Positions 34,494 to 42,910 of a stretch of 60,688 nt of DNA are shown here, in pieces. The stretch covers positions 1 through 60,688 of the forward strand of contig JAICJH010000041.1 in the NCBI GenBank assembly GCA_025928545.1, given 5' to 3'. The position numbers were made by a program, and so were the translations under genes. Source of the stretch: Bryobacteraceae bacterium. GTDB lineage: Bacteria; Acidobacteriota; Terriglobia; Bryobacterales; Bryobacteraceae. Below the pieces are notes generated by a model. The model was not told where the DNA came from. It did no database searches and saw nothing but the letters and a program-made list of their open reading frames with translations. The stretch's first letter is position 1; every line of letters begins with the position of its first letter.

Positions 34494-36668
34494 ATGAAAA
34501 AAACCAGGATCACACGCGCTTCCGCAATCCTGTTATCGGTCCTGTTCGCATTGACCCTTGGTGTTGAGGCGCAGGACAAATTCGCCGATCCGGTTTTTCC
34601 ATTTGGCGCCGTATATTTCCGCAAATCCAACCCTCCGGAAAAAGATTGGGCAAGCGACCACAAGACAGCCTCGCAACTCGGAGTCAACATCTTCCGCCAT
34701 TGGTTCATGTGGGGCTCGATTGAAACGACACCCGGCAAATACGATTGGCGCGACTACGACCGCATGGTCGAACTCGAAGCCCAAAACCACATCAAAGTCA
34801 TCATCGCCGAGAGGATCGATAGTTTCGCGCCGGAGTGGATGTGGGACCGCAATCCTCACGGACGTCAGGTCGATGCCCAGGGTAACGATCTGTTTCCGAC
34901 CGTCGACGGCAGCAGCGCCACCGGCCGTGCGCCCATGTGCCTTGATAGCGACGAGGTCAAAACCGCTGCGGAAAAATTCCTGACCGCGCTGGTGGAACGC
35001 TATCGTGACAACCCGGCCGTGATGGGCTACGACGTATGGAACGAAGGGCAGGTGCCCGACTGCTATTGCCCCTCGACACAGGCGAAGTTCCGCGAATGGC
35101 TGCGCGCAAAATACGGCACGCTTGAAGCGCTGGAAAAGGCCTGGCATCGCTATAGCCTGGGCGATTGGTCCATGGTTCATCCGCCGCACGGCAGCAACGG
35201 CTATGCCGATTCACTGGACTGGCTCGAATTCAGAAGGGATAACGCTCTCCGCCTCCTTCACTGGCGCACCGAGCTAATTCGCAGGCTTGATAAGAGGAAC
35301 AAAGTCACAGCGCATGGTACAGGTTCGCTCAGCGATGTGGAATGGCGAGCGGCGGCGGATGTGGACTCTTTTGGCTACACCTGGGTGTCCTCGCGGCATT
35401 CCAGCGATCCCTGGATACAATTCAGCGCCGTCGATATCACGCGCAGTGCCTCGCGCGGCAAACCCTTCTGGCATGCAGAAGCGGAAGGAGGAAACCTGTG
35501 GCTGCAGCCGCAGGTAGTCAACCGTCCGCTTGAGGACGGGCGCAGCTCTGACGACAAAGATATCCGCCTCATGAGCCTGATCGATATGGCGGGCGGAGCT
35601 TCGGGAATTCTGTTTCCGCGCTGGCGTCCGCTGCTCGACGGGCCACTCTTCGGGGCTTTCGGGCCCATGGGGATGGACGGTTCAGTCACCCCGCGCGCGG
35701 AAATGGTGAGCAAGCTGTCGCACTGGACAAATGCACATCCTGAGATCTGGAAATCGCGGCCGGTGCGCGGCGAAATCGGAATTGTGTATGTACCGGAGGC
35801 TGCCGACTTCAACGCGGTCCAGGGAGGTGGAGCGGCTGCGGCCGGAGCCGGGGGGCGCGGTGGAACCATTTCCGGAGCCTACACTCAGTCTCTGGAAGGG
35901 GCATATCAGGCTTTCTTCGATTCGAATATTCAGGCTGATTACGTCAGCCTGGAGGATATCGGCCAGTATCCGGTTGTCTATCTCGCCTATCCGGAAATGC
36001 TGAAGAAAGCCACTGCCGACAAGCTTCGGGATTATGTAGCCAGCGGCGGCAAGCTGATCGGCGAAGGCACTCCCGGATATTTCGGAGACGGCGGCACCGT
36101 CGGAACAGTGCAACCGAACCTCGGGCTCGACCAGTTATTCGGAGCTCGCGAAACCTACGTGCAGTTCACTCCGGATATTCTTGGCGCCCTGCCTCTGACC
36201 GTGCAGGGCATGAAGATCGGCGGTGGCTACTTCCAGCAGGAATACAAACTGGCGGGAGGACAGGCGGCCGGTACCTATGCCAACGGACATCTTGCCGCAG
36301 TCGAGAACACGACCGGCAAAGGCAAGACGCTGTTGATCGGAACTTTTCCGGCGGGGAATTACTACCGGAACCATTCGGCCGCTAACCGCGAGTTTTTCGC
36401 GAGTCTTCTGACCTGGGCCGGAGTCCGGCCGCAGCTTCAATCGAGCGACCCGGCAGTCAAGGCCCGGATGCACCAGGGGGCCGGTGGTACCTACGTGTGG
36501 ATTCTGAATCCGTCGCGGATGTCGAAACAGGCGAAAATCTCGCTGCCATCCACATTCCAGCGGGCGACAGAGTTATGGCAGGAAGGGATCGCACCACCCG
36601 TGCTGAGCGGGGCCACTTTGACCGCAACCATCGAAGCCCGCAGCGCCGCAGTCATTCGACTGGAATAG
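34494..36668 (+). CDS. Secreted GH42-type beta-galactosidase
   Basis: A 724-residue exported enzyme (signal peptide to about 27, near VEAQ). The GH42 barrel starts at FPFGAVYFRKSNPPEKDW. YDVWNEGQ (about 179-186) holds the acid/base Glu and FWHAEAEGGN (about 324-333) the nucleophile Glu. A Gly/Ala/Arg-rich insert (about 442-462) precedes the trimerisation-type domain with YVSLEDIGQYPVVYLAYPEM, and a small beta domain ends the protein. GH42 enzymes release terminal beta-galactose; some act on arabinosides. The ATG at 34494 begins the signal peptide MKKTRITR. Family assignment is firm; substrate is not. Confidence 0.88.
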   Translation: MKKTRITRASAILLSVLFALTLGVEAQDKFADPVFPFGAVYFRKSNPPEKDWASDHKTASQLGVNIFRHWFMWGSIETTPGKYDWRDYDRMVELEAQNHIKVIIAERIDSFAPEWMWDRNPHGRQVDAQGNDLFPTVDGSSATGRAPMCLDSDEVKTAAEKFLTALVERYRDNPAVMGYDVWNEGQVPDCYCPSTQAKFREWLRAKYGTLEALEKAWHRYSLGDWSMVHPPHGSNGYADSLDWLEFRRDNALRLLHWRTELIRRLDKRNKVTAHGTGSLSDVEWRAAADVDSFGYTWVSSRHSSDPWIQFSAVDITRSASRGKPFWHAEAEGGNLWLQPQVVNRPLEDGRSSDDKDIRLMSLIDMAGGASGILFPRWRPLLDGPLFGAFGPMGMDGSVTPRAEMVSKLSHWTNAHPEIWKSRPVRGEIGIVYVPEAADFNAVQGGGAAAAGAGGRGGTISGAYTQSLEGAYQAFFDSNIQADYVSLEDIGQYPVVYLAYPEMLKKATADKLRDYVASGGKLIGEGTPGYFGDGGTVGTVQPNLGLDQLFGARETYVQFTPDILGALPLTVQGMKIGGGYFQQEYKLAGGQAAGTYANGHLAAVENTTGKGKTLLIGTFPAGNYYRNHSAANREFFASLLTWAGVRPQLQSSDPAVKARMHQGAGGTYVWILNPSRMSKQAKISLPSTFQRATELWQEGIAPPVLSGATLTATIEARSAAVIRLE

Positions 36669-36726
36669 AAGAAGAGACAGCCAGGCACGGCTTCTGCTGG
36701 ATAAAATATCTGTTAGCTACCGGCTC

Positions 36727-37542
36727 ATGGTCCTTCATCGTCCAACCCTGTGTTTATTGGTCTGTTGTGTGGGTGCCTGCATCGCCGCAAACGCGCAGCC
36801 AGCGATCACGCCCGGCCGGGTGGTTCCCATTTTCAGCAACGTCAATACAATTCAGCCCGGCGAATGGGTGTCGATCTTTGGCGAAAATCTCGCCAGCACG
36901 ACGGCAATCTGGAACGGTACTTTCTCGACCTCGCTCGCAGGCACCAGCGTGACGATCAACGGCAAACCCGGTTATCCCATTTACGTCAGCGCCACTCAGA
37001 TTAATTTACAGGCGCCGGACGACAGCGCAACCGGTCCGGTACCTGTCGTCGTCACTACTGCCTCCGGAAAGGCGAATGCCGTCGTCACTCTGGCTGAGTT
37101 TGGACCATCGTTCAGCCTGTTCGATGCGACGCACGTGGCGGGAATAATTCTCCGGCTCGACGGCTCCGGGACTCAGGGCGGAGGAACGTACGACATACTC
37201 GGGCCCACAGGAAATTCGCTTGGTTTCCCGACGATGGCGGCCAAACCTGGCGACATCGTCGAACTCTTCGGCGTTGGCTTCGGAGCCACCAGTCCCGCTA
37301 CAACGTCTGGGCAGGTGTTCTCCGGTGCCGCACCGGCCGTCACGCCGATCAACCTCCTGATCAATGGGGTGAACGTTACTGCGTCATTTGCCGGCTTATC
37401 CAGCGCCGGACTTTATCAGATCAACCTGACTGTGCCGCCCGGTCTCGGCACGGGGGATCTTTCGCTGGTGGCGGGCGTCGGCAGTGTGCGAACACCGCCG
37501 GGCGTCGCGATCTCATTGGAAAAGCCGCCTGTCGCACGTTGA
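36727..37542 (+). CDS. Secreted protein with two TIG/IPT-like repeats
   Basis: A 271-residue exported protein (signal peptide to about 24). Two homologous halves each contain a TIG-like motif: IQPGEWVSIFGENLA (about 41-55) with YPIYVSATQINLQAP, and AKPGDIVELFGVGFG (about 172-186) with GLYQINLTVP. Proteins of this build are abundant in Solibacter-type acidobacteria and are usually surface or extracellular, with unknown function. TAAAAT at 36702-36707 is a possible -10 box 19 nt upstream. Confidence 0.72.
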   Translation: MVLHRPTLCLLVCCVGACIAANAQPAITPGRVVPIFSNVNTIQPGEWVSIFGENLASTTAIWNGTFSTSLAGTSVTINGKPGYPIYVSATQINLQAPDDSATGPVPVVVTTASGKANAVVTLAEFGPSFSLFDATHVAGIILRLDGSGTQGGGTYDILGPTGNSLGFPTMAAKPGDIVELFGVGFGATSPATTSGQVFSGAAPAVTPINLLINGVNVTASFAGLSSAGLYQINLTVPPGLGTGDLSLVAGVGSVRTPPGVAISLEKPPVAR

Positions 37543-37550
37543 ATAGGTTT

Positions 37551-38690
37551 CTAGAACCCGAGCCAGAGCCCGTTTGTCCACATGCCATTTGCGCAGATGG
37601 CGCATATATACCGCGGCATGATGCCTTCCCATCCCGAAGTTTGCGTTCCGGCGACCGCGTAGGCTTGGCCGGGAACTGTGCCATCCGCATTCACCGGCCA
37701 CTGGCCTGCGGGCGAGCCGTCCGGGTATGCCATCTGGCTGATGGGAATATCTACGGTGCAGTTCTGAAGGGTCGTGCTTCCGGAACCGAGACTACATTGG
37801 ACAAAACTGTAGTCTTTGTTCAGAATCTGAATGCGAAAGTCCCAGCCGGTATCGGAAGTTGGCACGGTGGGCGAAGTGGACGCCGGAATCACGTACATGG
37901 ACACGTAGATCATGCCGGAATCGTCGTAATGAAGATTTCCGATTACTGCCGTGTTCTGGGGCGTGCTCGTTTGCTGGCGGGTGGTGTTGGTCGCCATGGA
38001 GTAGTAGGCTACCCAATATTGCCCGCTGGCCTGCCCGTTGGATGATTTGGTGGTGTCTGTGAAGACACCATATTCCTGGTTGGACTGGCTGCATTCATTG
38101 GACGCGGAATAGAAGACGGCAACCGAGTAAGCGCCTGGAGGGGAGTTGTAGGCCGCGCCCGTGACATAGCCTTGCCAGACCATCCCTCGCGTGGCGCTGA
38201 ATGGAGTGGCGACATTGAACATGCTGGAGGGCGTGTCGTCGAAAGTGCAACCGCCGAATTGCTGCAAAGCCGGGGCAGTTGGATATGAGGTAACGAAGTA
38301 CGCGGTGGCCGGAGGTCGTACGCGTTTTATGCCCCAGGGGGTGAACTCATTGTCGGCTGTGGTGCTGAGTATTTCGCAGTTGAAGCCCGCTCCCGCACAG
38401 GTCGTTCCACTGGTGGCGGTCTTTGTCGCATCGTATAGTTTGTAGTCCATGGGCTGGCCTTCGGTTTCGATGGCAGTCCACTTGGGCGAGTTCAGGTTGG
38501 GGGTTACGGAAGAGGCGGCGGCCTGGGAAACTCCCGGAGCGAAGCGGCTCAGGGTCCGAAACGTTTGTGCGATGGCGGTAGAGGGCGATAGTACAGCAAG
38601 GGGAAGGAACCCAAGTACCGCCGCCAATACGTCCCGACGGACGCAGACAAGACAACTATTTCCGATACGTCGCGGGCGCACTGCCTCCAT
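37551..38690 (-). CDS. Exported protein of unknown function, Ser/Thr-rich
   Basis: A 379-residue protein with a long signal region (hydrophobic about 21-42, cleavage near AIAQ). The mature chain is rich in Ser, Thr, Gly and Tyr and has ten Cys, with pairs such as CAGAGFNC, CTVD and CAIC that suggest disulfides. WDFRIQILNKDYSF near 300 and QEYGVFTDTTKSS near 220 suggest a beta-sandwich. No enzyme motif is seen. Its ATG overlaps the upstream gene's stop by one base, so it is co-transcribed with the DUF1440-like gene. Confidence 0.6.
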   Translation of the reverse strand: MEAVRPRRIGNSCLVCVRRDVLAAVLGFLPLAVLSPSTAIAQTFRTLSRFAPGVSQAAASSVTPNLNSPKWTAIETEGQPMDYKLYDATKTATSGTTCAGAGFNCEILSTTADNEFTPWGIKRVRPPATAYFVTSYPTAPALQQFGGCTFDDTPSSMFNVATPFSATRGMVWQGYVTGAAYNSPPGAYSVAVFYSASNECSQSNQEYGVFTDTTKSSNGQASGQYWVAYYSMATNTTRQQTSTPQNTAVIGNLHYDDSGMIYVSMYVIPASTSPTVPTSDTGWDFRIQILNKDYSFVQCSLGSGSTTLQNCTVDIPISQMAYPDGSPAGQWPVNADGTVPGQAYAVAGTQTSGWEGIMPRYICAICANGMWTNGLWLGF

Positions 38691-39235
38691 TATGCCCGGA
38701 GTGTTTTCAAAATCGTTCTGCGGGTCAAATCCGTCACGAAGCCATAGACCAGGTGGGAAGCCCAGGCCTTCAGATGTGATTTCATCGGGGTCTTAAAGGG
38801 GGCTTGGGAAAGCCCGGCGGAGGGGACGGCAATCTCGTCGGCGAGCAGCCATATCGCACTGCCGTAAGCCGCGCCGCCGCTCAGACCCGAGACAGGTGTA
38901 GCGTTCGCGAGTGCCCCGTAAAGTCCTCCAATGAGGCCCCCGAAGGCATAGTGCACCGCCGGGCCCGCCCATTTCTTTTCGGAATTCGTGAGTTCGTGGT
39001 GGAGGACGTTGCGCGAAATACCAGCGGCGGCTTTGACTGTTGCATCGTCGCCGCTTTCCGCGGACCGCGTCGCCGATTCATCGGTAAACTCTTTCTCGGT
39101 ACTGGTCCAGACCGCCTGGAAGCGGTTCATGACAAACGCCGCAACCACACCACCGGCCGCTCCGGCCAGGGCCCCTGCCCATCTGTTTTTTTGCCCACGT
39201 CTGAGGCGGCTCAATATCGGCTTGTGGCTAAACAT
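38690..39235 (-). CDS. DUF1440/YagU-like inner membrane protein
   Basis: A 181-residue protein with hydrophobic segments at about 19-37, 91-110 and 117-135. WAGALAGAAGGVVAAFVMN and GPAVHYAFGGLIGGLYG are typical of YagU/DUF1440 proteins, which have been linked to acid tolerance in E. coli. Between them lies a polar stretch with many charged residues. The function here is unknown. It is the first gene of a two-gene unit with the exported protein at 37551-38690. Confidence 0.65.
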   Translation of the reverse strand: MFSHKPILSRLRRGQKNRWAGALAGAAGGVVAAFVMNRFQAVWTSTEKEFTDESATRSAESGDDATVKAAAGISRNVLHHELTNSEKKWAGPAVHYAFGGLIGGLYGALANATPVSGLSGGAAYGSAIWLLADEIAVPSAGLSQAPFKTPMKSHLKAWASHLVYGFVTDLTRRTILKTLRA

Positions 39236-39276
39236 ACAATCGCACCTCGCGAAAATAAACTGGCGGCATCACGCGC

Positions 39277-40974
39277 CTACTTGCCGGCGCGTGCGCTATC
39301 CATCAGAGCAGGAGAAAGGCCAGACCCGATGTTCCGCGAAGGAAGATTCGTGAGGTTATTCAGAGAGCTGTTGGCCTGGGGTTCCACCGATTCGAGCGCC
39401 CAGTGCTGAGCATCCATCACGACGTTATCGAAAATGTCGTTCTGGTCGGAACCGTGAGCCAGAAAGATGCCGGCATAGTGGGGGCCTCGAACTGTATTCG
39501 AGAAGACGATGTTGCCGCGGCTGGGGCCGCCATCGAGTTCGGCCGATGGCGCGTCGAGAGCGGCCGCGCCCAGTTCGATACCGAAGAAGTGAAATGAAGC
39601 GCTGGCGCCATCGTTGTTGGCGAAGACCGTATTCAGGCCGATCACATTGAAATATCCGGTGCGGACGATCTTAATGCCGCCACCGAAATTGTGGACCACG
39701 CTGTTGGAAAATATCAGGTTGTAAGCGGCATTATCGATCGACACACCGGGCACTTTGGTTGCCGGTGTTCCGTCGGGAAGACGGCCGCCGCTGGCGATAC
39801 TGTCCTTCGCCATGACCGCGTCGGATTCGCCCCAGCGGCTCCCGTTTTCAAGAATATCGTTCAGCGCCAGCACGTTGGCTGTAGCGCCGTTGTCGAAACA
39901 AATGCCCTCTTTAGCATTGCCCTCGATGCTGTTGAGGGCGATCACATTGGCAACCGCGCCATCCACATAAATCCCGGAAGACTGGTTCCCGGCGACGCGG
40001 TTGTATGCAATCACGCTGTTCTCAGGTATCGTCAATCTTTCTGCCATCGGTTGCGAGACCACCCAATATCCGTCGGGCCCGAGAAGATTTTCCGCTCGAT
40101 CGGCCAGATTCACTTCACGGTCGGAGATCACAATGCCGGCCGCCATGTTGGACGATCCGCGATTGCCCGTGATCTCGTTGTGCTCAACCAGAGTCGACGA
40201 AGACCCGCCGTGAATCAGAATTCCGGGGCCGCCAAGGCCGGTGATACGGTTATTTCGGATGACCGTGGCTTCGGAGTGTGTAACTAGGATTCCGTCTCCC
40301 GTGAGGTCCCGGATACGGCAGCCGTCGATAATGACATGACTGGCGCGCGATATGAGAAAAGCCGAATCGCCCGATTCCACGATGCCGCCGAGGATCGTAA
40401 CGTTGGCGACATTTTCGATTCGAAGCGCGTATGCCAGTTTCGTGGACGCCCGCAACCGGGCCGTGCCGAGATCGAGAAAGATGCCGCCGCGCATGAATTG
40501 AATCGGTTCATCTACTGTCAGCGATTGCCCTGAAACGCGTACGGCGGAAATTCCGGGCAGCAGAAGCAGGCGATTCAGTTCGGAGGCTTTGGCGCCATTG
40601 AAGACTTCCGCGTTCCGGGGCGATTCTACGGCTTTTTCGTTTTGATGGAGAAGTGCACCAGCGCGACGCCATGCCGCCAGGGCGTCCAGCGAAGATAGCC
40701 CGAGTGTGTGCGCCCGCTTCAGAACCTGAAGTGAGTTGGCCTGTTTGAGCAAAGTCTGATCCGGTGTGTCTTTGAGCGGCGGGAGATGAAAGTCCGCGAA
40801 GAGATCGGTGGCCGACAATTTCGCAGCGGGCGCGACACCTAGGCTTTGTCCCAGTGTCAGGGCGGGGAACAGTGCTGAGCAGGCCAGGATAGCGGCGATT
40901 GACAGGCTCCGGTAGCTGTGCAGATTTCGCATAAAGCGCAATTCCCGCATCAGATTTCGCACTAAAGAAGCCAT
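39277..40974 (-). CDS. Secreted right-handed parallel beta-helix protein
   Basis: A 565-residue exported protein with a hydrophobic signal at about 22-42. The central part (about 150-520) is made of parallel beta-helix rungs such as NVTILGGIVES, NNRITGLGGPGILIHGG, NSIEGNAKEGICFDNG and NDIFDNVVMDA, as in pectate lyase-like or carbohydrate-binding folds. No lyase triad can be identified. Met1, Met9 and Met15 are alternative starts; the last would give a standard signal peptide. It is divergent from the two membrane glycosyltransferase genes, a setting consistent with surface polysaccharide binding or modification. Confidence 0.78.
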   Translation of the reverse strand: MASLVRNLMRELRFMRNLHSYRSLSIAAILACSALFPALTLGQSLGVAPAAKLSATDLFADFHLPPLKDTPDQTLLKQANSLQVLKRAHTLGLSSLDALAAWRRAGALLHQNEKAVESPRNAEVFNGAKASELNRLLLLPGISAVRVSGQSLTVDEPIQFMRGGIFLDLGTARLRASTKLAYALRIENVANVTILGGIVESGDSAFLISRASHVIIDGCRIRDLTGDGILVTHSEATVIRNNRITGLGGPGILIHGGSSSTLVEHNEITGNRGSSNMAAGIVISDREVNLADRAENLLGPDGYWVVSQPMAERLTIPENSVIAYNRVAGNQSSGIYVDGAVANVIALNSIEGNAKEGICFDNGATANVLALNDILENGSRWGESDAVMAKDSIASGGRLPDGTPATKVPGVSIDNAAYNLIFSNSVVHNFGGGIKIVRTGYFNVIGLNTVFANNDGASASFHFFGIELGAAALDAPSAELDGGPSRGNIVFSNTVRGPHYAGIFLAHGSDQNDIFDNVVMDAQHWALESVEPQANSSLNNLTNLPSRNIGSGLSPALMDSARAGK

Positions 40975-41134
40975 TTCCTTTCAGAATTCCGCCGCTCAAA
41001 GATTGATTCCGGTACCAGCCTTCACATCCGGTCGCACGCGAGGGGCAATTGATGTATGGGAACGCCCCCAGGAACACCCGGTGCTATTGCAATTCCATCG
41101 CAATGCCGGCGGTACAGGCAGTGCACGTAGCCCT

Positions 41135-42910
41135 ATGACGTACTCGATGTTCCTGGATACCCACAAGCTGCTGAAGGTGTGTGCGTGGATGACAGTTCTG
41201 GCGATTGTGATCGCCCTTGCAAGACCCGGCTTGATGGCAAAGTTCTTCGGGCGTGTCGAAAAGTGTTTCGGGGCGCTGGCCCGAAAACCGCGATATGCAA
41301 TTGCAGCCGCCGCCCTGTTTCCCATGCTCGCAAGACTCGCCATTCTTCCGTGGTATCCGCCGCCGAATCCGATCGTCCACGATGAGTTCAGCTATTTGCT
41401 GCAGGCGGACACGTTCGCTCATGGCCGTGTCGTGAATCCAACCCCGCCCAACTGGAAACACTTCGAAACGGAATATACGCTGCTTCGCCCCGCGTACGCT
41501 TCGCAATACCAGCCGGGCCAGGGCCTCACACTCGCGGCGGGACAACTGATTTTCGGTCATCCCTGGTGGGGTGTGTGGATGGATGTCGGTCTGATGTGCG
41601 GCGCGATCTGCTGGGCGCTTGGGTTTATCCTGCCGCGTCACTGGGCGCTGTTCGGTGCGCTGGTAGCCTCGCTTCAGTTCGGGATTTTCGGAATCTGGAT
41701 GAATAGTTATTTCGGCGGAGCCGTATCGGCCACGGCGGGCGCTCTGGTTTTTGGTTCGCTTGCTTCCCTCAACACCGGCAGGTACGCCCTGCAAAATCGC
41801 ATTCTATGGGAACGGCGCGCCATGATTTGCGGACTCGGCATCATGCTGCTGTTTGCAACGCGGCCCGTGGAAGGCGTGATTGCGACCGTTGTGGCCATCG
41901 TCTATACATGGTCGCGCCTGCGGAAAATGAACTTGCCGACAGGGATTGTTCTTCGGCGGATCGCATTTCCTTTTACCGCCGTATTCGTCTGCGGGGCAGC
42001 GATGCTTGCCTGGTACAACTGGCGTGTCACGGGAAATCCAGCGGTGCCGCCTTATCTGGCCTATCGCAATATTTATGGAACGCCCCAGCCGTACTGGTGG
42101 CAGGCGCCGTTCACAATTTCACATTTCGATTTTCCTGAAATCCGCGATAACTATCTCAATCAGCTGCGTCTCTATCGGGAGCGCTATTCGCTCGCCGCAA
42201 TGGTCTCGGCCGAGCGGGACCGCCTTGAGAATTTCTGGCGGTTCTTTGTGGGACCTTTTCTGACGCCGGCCCTGATCTTCCTCGCAGTCGTCTTTCGCGA
42301 TCGCAGAATGCGGCCGTGGCTTTTGATATCGATTCCGTTTATCGCGGAAAAGGTTGCCTATCACGCATGGTTCCCGGCCCACAGCGGCCCCGTGACTCTG
42401 CTGGTAGTTTTGATTCTGGCCCAATGCTGGCGGCATCTTCGGGTATGGCGAAGAACGCAACGTACGGGAGTGGCCGTCTCGCGTGTGGTGATGGCTGCAT
42501 TCTGTGCTGCCATCTTTCTGGGCGCGGCGGGACGCGCGGCCGAGCCCATTCTGCCGCGCCTTTTCCGTCATCTGCCGCCGATATGGGAATCGCTGTATCC
42601 GCCGCGGCGGTTGCGCGATGACGTTACGGCTGTTCTCGCCAGAATTCCCGGGCAACATTTGCTTTTTGTGAAGTATGCGCCTGGCCACTGCTTCTGCGAA
42701 GAATGGGTTTCCAATGGCGCGCAGCTCGACGAACAGAAAATCGTTTATGTTCGCCCGCGCGACCCTGCGAGCGATGAGGCTCTGATGCAGGCTTTTCCGG
42801 CGTTCGATGTGTGGGAGGTTGAGCCGGACCAGCATCCGTATCGGCTGTGGCGCGTGGAACCGTCCGCTGCCAGCGCTTCGTACGCGCAGTCCGAGCCGCG
42901 CCCGCAATGA
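41135..42910 (+). CDS. Polytopic membrane glycosyltransferase-like protein, copy 1
   Basis: A 591-residue protein with about ten to twelve membrane helices. HDEFSYLLQADTFAHGR (about 87-103) follows the first helices; Asp-Glu in the first large loop is the catalytic feature of lipid-sugar-dependent GT-C enzymes (ArnT/PMT/RgtA-like). QPGQGL and WWGVWMDVGLMCGAICW come next. The C-terminal soluble part (from about 490) is exported. Met at 41135 begins MTYSMF, matching the start of copy 2; an earlier ATG at 41003 is less likely. It probably transfers a sugar from a polyprenyl phosphate carrier. The stop overlaps the next start by 4 nt. Confidence 0.75.
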   Translation: MTYSMFLDTHKLLKVCAWMTVLAIVIALARPGLMAKFFGRVEKCFGALARKPRYAIAAAALFPMLARLAILPWYPPPNPIVHDEFSYLLQADTFAHGRVVNPTPPNWKHFETEYTLLRPAYASQYQPGQGLTLAAGQLIFGHPWWGVWMDVGLMCGAICWALGFILPRHWALFGALVASLQFGIFGIWMNSYFGGAVSATAGALVFGSLASLNTGRYALQNRILWERRAMICGLGIMLLFATRPVEGVIATVVAIVYTWSRLRKMNLPTGIVLRRIAFPFTAVFVCGAAMLAWYNWRVTGNPAVPPYLAYRNIYGTPQPYWWQAPFTISHFDFPEIRDNYLNQLRLYRERYSLAAMVSAERDRLENFWRFFVGPFLTPALIFLAVVFRDRRMRPWLLISIPFIAEKVAYHAWFPAHSGPVTLLVVLILAQCWRHLRVWRRTQRTGVAVSRVVMAAFCAAIFLGAAGRAAEPILPRLFRHLPPIWESLYPPRRLRDDVTAVLARIPGQHLLFVKYAPGHCFCEEWVSNGAQLDEQKIVYVRPRDPASDEALMQAFPAFDVWEVEPDQHPYRLWRVEPSAASASYAQSEPRPQ

